Source of the DNA: JBMYTN01 sp049604415
Lineage (GTDB): Bacteria; Pseudomonadota; Alphaproteobacteria; Rhodospirillales; Rhodospirillaceae
Direction of reading: 5' to 3'
Assembly (NCBI GenBank): GCA_049604415.1
Contig: JBMYTN010000062.1
Location: 1-20,346 of the forward strand
Length of the DNA stretch: 20,346 bases
Below, piece after piece: positions 1 to 6,523 of the stretch. Within the stretch, counting starts at the first letter, position 1. Each line of letters starts with the position of its first letter. The position numbers and the translations under genes are program-made. The notes under the pieces were generated by a model. The model saw nothing but the letters and a program-made list of their open reading frames with translations. It was not told the DNA's origin and searched no databases.

Positions 1-90
1 CCAATCTGATCAGCGCCTCTATCTCTCCGCTTGATCAGCAATCTTCACGGTCGACACACTATCGACATTATAAGGCCGGTTGCGATAGGC
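1..90. other. array-flanking sequence with a possible degenerate repeat
   Basis: This 90-bp stretch precedes the first perfect repeat. No convincing gene is seen. At 56-60 the bases ACACT, identical to the end of the repeat, sit exactly 30 bp before repeat 1, and GACACACT (53-60) matches six of eight bases of the repeat end. The rest of 25-60 matches the repeat no better than chance. It may be a decayed terminal repeat or leader, or coincidence. Confidence 0.3.
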
Positions 91-1115
91 GCTGTAGCTG
101 CCGACCGAAATCGAACCTGCTACACTACCATTTTGGATCAGCCCCTTCAGTGCCCCGCTGTAGCTGCCGACCGAAATCGAACCTGCTACACTCCGCGCAC
201 CGGTGAATAGGCCGACCAAGGGGCTGTAGCTGCCGACCGAAATCGAACCTGCTACACTCAGGGTCACCCAGGACCGCCCTTTTTTTGCGCTGTAGCTGCC
301 GACCGAAATCGAACCTGCTACACTTCCGCCAGGCGGCACCCCACTGCAGGGGAAGCTGTAGCTGCCGACCGAAATCGAACCTGCTACACTGCTGGCGATC
401 ATCTCGGACAGAATGGCCTCGCTGTAGCTGCCGACCGAAATCGAACCTGCTACACTCGCCTAAGATGACGCGCGAGGATAGCATCGGCTGTAGCTGCCGA
501 CCGAAATCGAACCTGCTACACTGTCCGGCACCATGGCCAGCAACTCCGGCGCGCTGTAGCTGCCGACCGAAATCGAACCTGCTACACTCCTAACGGTGAC
601 CTACTACACGCTGTAAGGGCTGTAGCTGCCGACCGAAATCGAACCTGCTACACTTGGCTATGCGAAGTTGATGCATGATTTGATGCTGTAGCTGCCGACC
701 GAAATCGAACCTGCTACACTAGAGCTGGAGTGGCGCGAGGACCACACCGGGCTGTAGCTGCCGACCGAAATCGAACCTGCTACACTGTGCCTCCTCTTTT
801 GTATATGTGTCTTCCGGCTGTAGCTGCCGACCGAAATCGAACCTGCTACACTATATCAAATGGATCCCCGTGAACGAGGCCGCTGTAGCTGCCGACCGAA
901 ATCGAACCTGCTACACTTCGGCTTAGGCAGTGGCCTTTGGAACAAGTGCTGTAGCTGCCGACCGAAATCGAACCTGCTACACTCGCCCACTTCTCCGGTC
1001 AGGGCCGTCATCCGCTGTAGCTGCCGACCGAAATCGAACCTGCTACACTCAGGGGAAAATCGACAAGTCCACACTTTCGGCTGTAGCTGCCGACCGAAAT
1101 CGAACCTGCTACACT
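91..1115 (+). CRISPR. CRISPR array, type II-C-like, 16 repeats and 15 spacers
   Basis: Sixteen identical 36-bp repeats start at 91, 157, 223, 289, 355, 421, 487, 553, 619, 685, 751, 817, 882, 948, 1014 and 1080. Spacers are 30 bp, except the twelfth (853-881), which is 29 bp. Each repeat begins GCTGTAGC and ends GCTACACT, so its ends are imperfectly complementary. This end pattern and the 36/30 spacing resemble the Neisseria and Campylobacter type II-C repeats (GTTGTAGC...GCTACAAT), which are read by Cas9 with a tracrRNA. By that comparison crRNAs are read left to right, and the directional terminator after the last repeat agrees. No repeat is decayed inside the array, so it is probably recent or under selection. 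No cas1, cas2, cas9 or anti-repeat is present in the window. The subtype is inferred from the repeat alone. Confidence 0.97.
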
Positions 1116-1128
1116 AGGACTCCCGATT

Positions 1129-1162
1129 CCGCCCTTAAAATCAAGGTTTTAAGGGCGGTTTT
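1129..1162 (+). terminator. Rho-independent terminator closing the CRISPR array
   Basis: A perfect 12-bp stem (CCGCCCTTAAAA at 1129-1140, TTTTAAGGGCGG at 1147-1158) with a 6-base loop is followed by TTTT. It begins 13 bases after the last repeat. On the minus strand the stem is not followed by a T run, so it acts on rightward transcripts. This supports rightward transcription of the array. Confidence 0.8.
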
Positions 1163-1229
1163 GGGTGTTCACTTCGTGCAAAACGGCCCCAAAAACAGCC
1201 CGATTTTCAGCAAAAATGACTCATTCATG

Positions 1230-1280
1230 CCCAGGCCCGGAAGCCCAGGCCCGGAAGCCCGGGCCCGGAAGCCCGGGCAG
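1230..1280. repeat. 14-bp GC-rich tandem repeat
   Basis: Three consecutive units of 14 bp (1230-1243, 1244-1257, 1258-1271) of the type CCCAGGCCCGGAAG are followed by a partial fourth to 1280. The third unit carries CCCGGG in place of CCCAGG. The block lies between the CRISPR terminator and the 3' end of the methyltransferase gene. No gene is seen in the 249 bases from 1116 to 1364. The repeat could fold into GC-rich structure downstream of the leftward operon. Confidence 0.75.
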
Positions 1281-1364
1281 GCTTTCTGCTTCCCAGCAGG
1301 GGGAGGGCAGTGCCAGTGGAAAGGGCCTGCCAAATTATGGCCGCCCCCCACCGCACGAAACCGC

Positions 1365-2540
1365 TTACAGCTGCTGGAACGGCACCGGCCGGTAATAGCT
1401 GATCTCGTCCTTGGCGACCTTGGCCCGGATCGACGCAATATATTCATAGGCGAACACCAGATAGGTCGACACCTCCGGGCTTGCGGCATAGGGCACGATC
1501 GGCACATGCTGGCCCGGCGAAAACCGGTCCTGCTTCAGCGGGCTGTCATCAATCACAAACGGCAACAGATCGGTCCCGATCCCGGCAAAATTGGTGATGG
1601 TCGAAAACCGCGCCGGGCACCCATAACCACCCACCGCAACACCATCGGCCTTAAAGGTCTCCAACTGCGCTTTCAACGCCGCGCAGGAGCTTTCAAAAGT
1701 GCCGAAATGCTCCAGGATCTGCTCCCGGCTGAGGGGGGCCAGGTCCGCCGCAATCGGGGCCGGGTCGTTGGCCAAATCCGCCAGACGCTTAAAGGTCACC
1801 CGAACCGATCCGCCATGGGCCACAATCCGGTCCACATTAACCACCGCAAAGCCAAACCGCTCCGACAACCGCTTCAAAGAGTCGACGGTGTAGTAATGCG
1901 GGCGGTCATAATAGAACCGCTCAAAGCCAATGGTGGTGATGATGTCGTTTAGGAACTCGACCTCGATAATGACCGAGCCATCCTTGTCCAGCAGGCCATC
2001 ACAGACGGCAAAAAAGTCGCCGGGATCGCCCAAATGAGTGAAAACGCTGCTGGCCACGATCACATCCGGGCGGCCCTTTTCCGCGATCACCCGCTGGGAA
2101 ATCTCCCGATCAAAAAAGCCAATAAAGGTCTCCAGCCCGTTCTTATTGGCGATCTCCCCCACATTGTGCGACGGATCGACGCCCAGGCATTTCACGCCGC
2201 GATCCTGCAGCGGCTTCAGCAGCACCCCGTCATTGGAGCCCACATCCAAAACAAATTTGGCACCCGCATTTGACAGCTCCTCAGCCAGGGCGACGAAGTG
2301 GTTGACCAGCTCCTTATTGACCGAGGACAGGTAGTAATAATCCTCGAAGAAGATCGCCCGGTCCGCATCGCAGGGCACATGGCAATAGCCGCAGGTGTCA
2401 CATTTATAGACCACCATCTCCTGGGAATATTCCGACGCAAACGCGTCCTCAGACTTGGGGTATTTGTTCGCCAAAGGCTGGCGGCCCAAGTTGAAGAGTG
2501 GGCGGAGCGTGCCCCCGCAGCAAATGCAGTCCTTTTGCAT
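1365..2540 (-). CDS. sugar C-methyltransferase, zinc-binding class I SAM enzyme
   Basis: The 391-residue protein has the three-part layout of the deoxysugar C-methyltransferases (NovU/TylCIII type). An N-terminal zinc-binding region has Cys5/Cys8 and Cys47/Cys50 around the typical LGRQPLANKY segment. A class I SAM-binding core follows, with VLDVGSNDG at about 97-105. The C-terminal domain contains GYGCPARFSTITNFAGI and PGQHVPIVP, equivalent to the family's GYGAPAK...PGTHIPI signature. The family transfers methyl from SAM to a carbon of an NDP-keto-sugar. The ATG at 2540 is preferred over a TTG one codon upstream because the ribosome site TGAGGA is well placed. That site overlaps the stop codon of the upstream oxidoreductase, leaving a 10-base gap and suggesting translational coupling. 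It is the last gene of a leftward sugar cassette. The exact sugar is unknown. Confidence 0.9.
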   Translation of the reverse strand: MQKDCICCGGTLRPLFNLGRQPLANKYPKSEDAFASEYSQEMVVYKCDTCGYCHVPCDADRAIFFEDYYYLSSVNKELVNHFVALAEELSNAGAKFVLDVGSNDGVLLKPLQDRGVKCLGVDPSHNVGEIANKNGLETFIGFFDREISQRVIAEKGRPDVIVASSVFTHLGDPGDFFAVCDGLLDKDGSVIIEVEFLNDIITTIGFERFYYDRPHYYTVDSLKRLSERFGFAVVNVDRIVAHGGSVRVTFKRLADLANDPAPIAADLAPLSREQILEHFGTFESSCAALKAQLETFKADGVAVGGYGCPARFSTITNFAGIGTDLLPFVIDDSPLKQDRFSPGQHVPIVPYAASPEVSTYLVFAYEYIASIRAKVAKDEISYYRPVPFQQL

Positions 2541-2550
2541 CAAAATATCC

Positions 2551-3477
2551 TCAGTGGTTTAGGGTTTGGTCCGCCATCGACAGCACACGCGTCACCTCGA
2601 CGGCCAAGTCGACACTCTGGTGGGAGCGTATGCCACGACGGAGCCGGTCTGTGAAGTCTCCGACCAGATTAACCAAGGGCAGCGGCCCCAACGGATCTTG
2701 CGCAGCCCAGCCCGACGGGCCCGAGCCGGATTTCAAAACATGGTCCAAGCCGTCATAGCAAAACCGATCGGTCTCGCATTGGACAGTGAAGCTCCGCTCC
2801 TTGGCGGTCGCGATATTGCCAAAGCGGCTAACCGACCGCACGCCCGAGGGGAAGGTCAGGGTCAATTCATACAGTGCGGCATTGGCCCGGCTCGGGTCTG
2901 TCTCCTCCACCGTGATCTGGATGTCCACCGGGGCCTCGCCCAGGCAATCCAGGCACAGCGCCACGTCATGGCTGCCCCAATCCCACAGCACCGACACCTT
3001 GTCCCGGAACGGACCCGCGCTATGCCCAACGGAGCTCATGGCCTGGATCGCTCCCGCAGCGGCCACTTTGGTTTTCAGAGCGCGATAGGCGGAGGCATAA
3101 AGATGGGTGTAGCCGACCATGCACAGTACACCGCCTGCCTGGGACAGCGCGCGCAGCTGCTCGGCCTCGGCGACGGTGTCGCAAGCCGGTTTCTCCACGA
3201 TCACCGGGATGCCTTGGGCCAGGAAACTCGACGCCATTTGAAAATGCAGCGCCGGATCGCTGGCGATGATCACGCCATCCAGCGCCGGCACTTGCCCACA
3301 GAGATCCCGCCAATCGGTGCTGTGGGCGATCCCGTCAAACCCCGTCGGCAGGGCACTGCGGGTGGCAATCGCGCTCAGTGCGACCCCGTCCAGCTCGGCA
3401 ATGGTCCGGGCGTAGTTTTTACCCCATCGGCCCAGGCCAATCAGGCCCAGACGGATGGGGTCTGCGACAGATGTCAT
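2551..3477 (-). CDS. Gfo/Idh/MocA family NAD(P)-dependent oxidoreductase
   Basis: The 308-residue protein begins with a Rossmann fold, LGLIGLGRWGKNYA, with GLGRWG at about 14-19. It carries the family's EKP motif at 95-97, whose lysine is normally catalytic, and a C-terminal substrate domain. A segment near the middle, WDWGSHDVALCLDCLG, contains the conserved G-x-H-x-x-D pattern expected in this family. Members oxidise or reduce sugars and NDP-sugars. Its position between an NDP-sugar epimerase/dehydratase and a sugar C-methyltransferase points to a keto-sugar reductase or 3-oxidase role, which is inferred. It starts at ATG 3477, 22 bases after the epimerase stop, with no strong ribosome site, so it may rely on coupling to the upstream gene. 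The substrate cannot be read from the sequence. Confidence 0.9.
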   Translation of the reverse strand: MTSVADPIRLGLIGLGRWGKNYARTIAELDGVALSAIATRSALPTGFDGIAHSTDWRDLCGQVPALDGVIIASDPALHFQMASSFLAQGIPVIVEKPACDTVAEAEQLRALSQAGGVLCMVGYTHLYASAYRALKTKVAAAGAIQAMSSVGHSAGPFRDKVSVLWDWGSHDVALCLDCLGEAPVDIQITVEETDPSRANAALYELTLTFPSGVRSVSRFGNIATAKERSFTVQCETDRFCYDGLDHVLKSGSGPSGWAAQDPLGPLPLVNLVGDFTDRLRRGIRSHQSVDLAVEVTRVLSMADQTLNH

Positions 3478-3499
3478 GATAGGGCAGCCGAGGGAAGAC

Positions 3500-4561
3500 C
3501 TACTCGTCCGCCTTCAGGCCGGTATAGCGCGGCAGAGCCCAGTTGAAGAACAGGTCGATGCCTTGCTCCAGGGAAATATCCGGCGAATAGCCCAGATGCT
3601 CTTTGGCCTTGGTGATGTCGGGGCAGCGCCGCAGCGGCTCATCGGTATAGACATCCAGCGGCTCAACAACCTTGCGGTTGACGCTTTTGCCGGTCTGCTT
3701 CTCGATGATATCGAGCAGCTCCAGGACGGTAACCTCCGGCTTGTCGCAACCGATATTGTAGATCTCGCCGGACCGGCCATCGAGCAGGGCCAAGAACATG
3801 CCCGCGACCGTGTTGCCGGTCGGGCAATAGGTCCGGGTCGGCTGTTGCTTTTTGGCGAAGACCGAGATTTCGCTGCCACTGACCATGGAGCTGGCAATCC
3901 GGGGCAGGATGCGGAAATCATGTTCGGCGATCCCCGGACCAAAGCTGTTGAAGATCCGGATCGTGACCGCATCGACCCCAAGGTTCTTGGAATAGATATA
4001 GGTGAAGTTCTCGCCCATCAGCTTCGAAACGTCGTAGCAGGAGCGCTCATTGTTCGAGGCAATCGCGCCGATATAGGTCTCCGGCGTCGGGATCACATCG
4101 GCGGTCTGGTAAACCTCGGACGAGGACGTGAACAGGAATTTCGCACCGGAATGGCGGGCGATCTCCAGGGCGCTGCGCACGCCTTCCAGACAGACATCAA
4201 CGGTTTCCAGCGGCCGCTTTTTATAATGGTGCGGGCTGGCGATCCCGGCCATGTGGACCACATAGTCGATCTTCTCAGCGACCGGCCACAGCTTGGTGGT
4301 CAGATCATGGGAGCGAAATTCCACATTCAGCGGTTCGAATTTTTTCACCACCGCATCGTCCGGGATGCGGAGGTCGATGGCGATCAGCTTGCACGGGGTT
4401 TCAAGCACATGCTCGTTCAGATAACCGATCAGGCCGACGACCCAGGTGCCGAGAAAGCCGTTGGTGCCGGTCCACAGCAAGGTCTTGCCGCTCATCTTCT
4501 GGGCAGACTGTCCGATCATTTTGGCAACAAGATCAAACCGGTAGTCTTGCGTATCGTACAT
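3500..4561 (-). CDS. NAD-dependent epimerase/dehydratase, UDP-glucuronate decarboxylase-like
   Basis: The protein is an extended short-chain dehydrogenase of 353 residues. It has the NAD-binding GTNGFLG at about 32-38, AGIASPHHYKKRPLET near 106-120, the catalytic TSSSEVY at 145-151 and Y176-DVS-K180. The ASPHHY segment and IRIFNSFGPG resemble UDP-xylose synthase (UDP-glucuronate decarboxylase) and related NDP-sugar dehydratases. These bind NAD tightly and form a 4-keto sugar intermediate. The ATG at 4561 is chosen because GGGGGAG lies six to seven bases upstream. A longer frame exists to 4591, but without a comparable site. It is the first gene of a leftward cassette with the Gfo/Idh oxidoreductase and C-methyltransferase. 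The roughly 23-residue leader before the Rossmann fold is slightly longer than usual. The precise product sugar is uncertain. Confidence 0.88.
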   Translation of the reverse strand: MYDTQDYRFDLVAKMIGQSAQKMSGKTLLWTGTNGFLGTWVVGLIGYLNEHVLETPCKLIAIDLRIPDDAVVKKFEPLNVEFRSHDLTTKLWPVAEKIDYVVHMAGIASPHHYKKRPLETVDVCLEGVRSALEIARHSGAKFLFTSSSEVYQTADVIPTPETYIGAIASNNERSCYDVSKLMGENFTYIYSKNLGVDAVTIRIFNSFGPGIAEHDFRILPRIASSMVSGSEISVFAKKQQPTRTYCPTGNTVAGMFLALLDGRSGEIYNIGCDKPEVTVLELLDIIEKQTGKSVNRKVVEPLDVYTDEPLRRCPDITKAKEHLGYSPDISLEQGIDLFFNWALPRYTGLKADE

Positions 4562-4706
4562 TCCAAACTCCCCCGAAATACCGTCTGCCAATCCTTTACC
4601 AGCCCGCCTCTATTGGGGCGCAGCCAGGAGAGCGCAACGGGCCCTCACTTGGCGTGAACCGGGTAGCACAGGTGGCTTGGAACGACAAAGGAGAAACCGC
4701 GCGCAG

Positions 4707-4727
4707 CTTCAGGTTTCCGTCCTGAAG
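4707..4727. other. perfect hairpin in the gap upstream of the sugar cassette
   Basis: CTTCAGG (4707-4713) and CCTGAAG (4721-4727) form a perfect 7-bp stem with a 7-base loop. No T run follows on either strand, so it is not a clear terminator. It lies in the 246-base gap between the radical SAM stop and the epimerase start, where a cassette promoter is expected but not clearly recognised. Confidence 0.35.
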
Positions 4728-4773
4728 TGACCTTGTGGAGGGAGAGGGAAGCGGTTGATGGAAGAGGCAGAGA

Positions 4774-4795
4774 GGGGAGGTCCGCCGATCTCCCC
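4774..4795 (-). terminator. weak hairpin downstream of the radical SAM gene
   Basis: GGGGAG (4774-4779) and CTCCCC (4790-4795) pair 13 bases beyond the radical SAM stop codon. There is no T tract, so any termination would be weak or Rho-assisted, and read-through into the sugar cassette is possible. Confidence 0.25.
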
Positions 4796-4807
4796 CAGGA
4801 TCACCCT

Positions 4808-6274
4808 TTATTCTGCGGCTTGCATGGGTGTGGCGGTTGGCAGTTCGCCGCCGCCGGTGCCGCTCCGGGTCAGGAAGGTGGTCTTCAGGCGGTTGAAGAA
4901 GGTTTGCGGGCTCATGCCCCGCAGCAAACCAATCGCCCGATCCGGACGGCCATAAAACCGCAGCAAGGCCTTGCGCTGCAGGGTCATCAGGTCCTGATTG
5001 GTGACACCTTGGGCGAACACCGGACGATCTGCTTTTTGATAGGCCGTGACCTGGAAATCCTCCGGGATCCGCCCTGCCGCCACCAACTGGTCAAACACCG
5101 CTGTTCCCGGGATGGGGGTGAAGAGACTAAAGGTCGCCGCATTCAGCCGCGACTGGATCGCATAATTGATTGTGGTTTCAATGTCTTCACGGGTTTCGTC
5201 CAAATATCCCAGAATGAAAAAGCCCCAACATTTCATGCCATGTTCGCGGATTTTGGCAATGTTCTGGGTGCACAAATGCAGCTTCAGCTTTTTGCGCATC
5301 TTTTCCAAGGTCGCGGGGGAGCCGGACTCAATGCCGATATGCAGCCATTCCCAGCCACAACGGCGCATCATCGCCAGCATCTCGTCATCCAGGCGATCCA
5401 CCCGCACCCCATTGGGATTGTGGAAGCTGATCCCGGGTAAACGATCTTTGCGGCCCATCAACTCTTCGCAAAACTCCATGACGACATCCTTATAGAAGGT
5501 GAAATTGTCGTCCATGATGTTGAAATGTCGGATGCCATATTTGTTGTAGAGATACTCCACCGTATCCAGGCTGTAAGCGGCCGAGTGACTGCGGATTTGC
5601 TTGCCATTGGTGAGGCCGGCGGCGCAATAGGTACAGGGATAAGGGCAGCCCCGGGTGGTGAAGATAAAGCCGTTTTTGCGCCGTCCATGGTCATAGGACG
5701 GGGTGCGGCTGTTTTTGGCATGGTAGCGCGGCAGATCGAGCAAATCCCAATCGACGCGGTAGCGATCCAGATCCTTTTCCTTGGCCATAGGATTGGCCCG
5801 GATCCGACCGTCTTCCACCGAGCGCCAGACCAAACCCGGAATCTTTGCCAGATCTTGCGGGGCCTCGAACAGATGTTTGGCCAAACCAACAATGCCGTCC
5901 TCGGCTTCGCCTTGGAAGGCATAGTCCGCCCCGGAACTATCTAGATAGCGCGGCGCGCAGGTCGGATGTGGGCCACCCAAAACAATGGTAGCGTCCGGCA
6001 CAACCTGGCGCAGCCCGGCAATCAGGCGGGTGCAGAGCGCCAATTGATGGCTCCAAAGCCGGATCCCAATCAGTTTGGGCTGGGTGAGCGAGGCATGCGC
6101 GACGGCATTGGGAACATCCCAGTTCCACACATGGCAATCGCGAATATCGATGTTGTTAAAGCCCGCATCCTTCAGGGCACCAGAAAGATAGCCTAACGCC
6201 ACTTGCGGCACCGCATAGTGGTAGGTCTCTTCAATATTGAACGGATGCAGCAATAAGATCCGGGGATTGTCCAC
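4808..6274 (-). CDS. B12-binding domain radical SAM protein
   Basis: The 488-residue protein has a cobalamin-binding-like Rossmann domain in its first 140 residues, including LGGPHPTCAPRYL and the DYAFQGEAE pattern typical of this class. A radical SAM core carries the iron-sulfur motif C210-PYP-C214-TY-C217 and FFILGYLDETREDI near the end of the barrel. It resembles BchE-like and related enzymes that use SAM to start radical chemistry, often C-methylation or cyclisation. The start is GTG at 6274, eight bases after AGGAGG. A TTG directly upstream at 6277 is also possible. A good predicted promoter lies about 90 bases upstream. It sits upstream of the sugar cassette but is separated from it by 246 bases. 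The substrate is unknown. A lipid, hopanoid or glycan methylase is only one possibility. Confidence 0.88.
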   Translation of the reverse strand: MDNPRILLLHPFNIEETYHYAVPQVALGYLSGALKDAGFNNIDIRDCHVWNWDVPNAVAHASLTQPKLIGIRLWSHQLALCTRLIAGLRQVVPDATIVLGGPHPTCAPRYLDSSGADYAFQGEAEDGIVGLAKHLFEAPQDLAKIPGLVWRSVEDGRIRANPMAKEKDLDRYRVDWDLLDLPRYHAKNSRTPSYDHGRRKNGFIFTTRGCPYPCTYCAAGLTNGKQIRSHSAAYSLDTVEYLYNKYGIRHFNIMDDNFTFYKDVVMEFCEELMGRKDRLPGISFHNPNGVRVDRLDDEMLAMMRRCGWEWLHIGIESGSPATLEKMRKKLKLHLCTQNIAKIREHGMKCWGFFILGYLDETREDIETTINYAIQSRLNAATFSLFTPIPGTAVFDQLVAAGRIPEDFQVTAYQKADRPVFAQGVTNQDLMTLQRKALLRFYGRPDRAIGLLRGMSPQTFFNRLKTTFLTRSGTGGGELPTATPMQAAE

Positions 6275-6363
6275 CAAACCACCCTCCTGGTCGTCGGTAC
6301 GGGCATTGTATCGGCCACGCTCGGCGCTCTCGCCCTTTCTGGGCAGCTCCGAACTGTCTGCCT

Positions 6364-6392
6364 AATATAGGCTGAGACGTTCCATAGGACAA
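6364..6392 (-). promoter_or_regulatory. predicted sigma-70-type promoter for the radical SAM gene
   Basis: Read on the minus strand, TTGTCC (6387-6392) and TATATT (6364-6369) are separated by exactly 17 bases. This matches the housekeeping -35/-10 layout, with five of six -10 bases conserved. The implied transcript start near 6357 gives a leader of about 80 bases before the GTG at 6274. Confidence 0.5.
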
Positions 6393-6473
6393 ACCGAGAG
6401 AGTTTGGGGGTATTTCCGCCCCAACCAATCCTCTCCGAAAGACCTTCGAGCCTGCAGCCTATCCTTCCGCAAA

Positions 6474-6489
6474 ATGGTTAACAAACCAT
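6474..6489 (-). terminator. weak hairpin after the chemotaxis gene
   Basis: ATGGTT (6474-6479) and AACCAT (6484-6489) form an inverted repeat with a 4-base gap, 34 bases past the chemotaxis protein stop. On the minus strand it is followed by TTTT. The stem is short and AT-rich, so termination would be weak. An operator is the alternative. Confidence 0.35.
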
Positions 6490-6523
6490 GACGCTGGCCC
6501 GGGCAATGAACGGGTCGAGGCGG

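Noticed and set aside
19..1117. Several open frames through the CRISPR array, encoding repeats such as CSRFDFGRQLQ
   Set aside because: The 66-bp repeat-plus-spacer period is a multiple of three, which keeps frames open by chance. The repeated peptides are translated CRISPR repeats.
1116..1162. tracrRNA next to the array
   Set aside because: There is no sequence complementary to the repeat outside the array; the hairpin there is a simple terminator.
3455..4657. A 400-residue plus-strand frame opposite the epimerase
   Set aside because: It is the antisense shadow of a gene with clear catalytic motifs.
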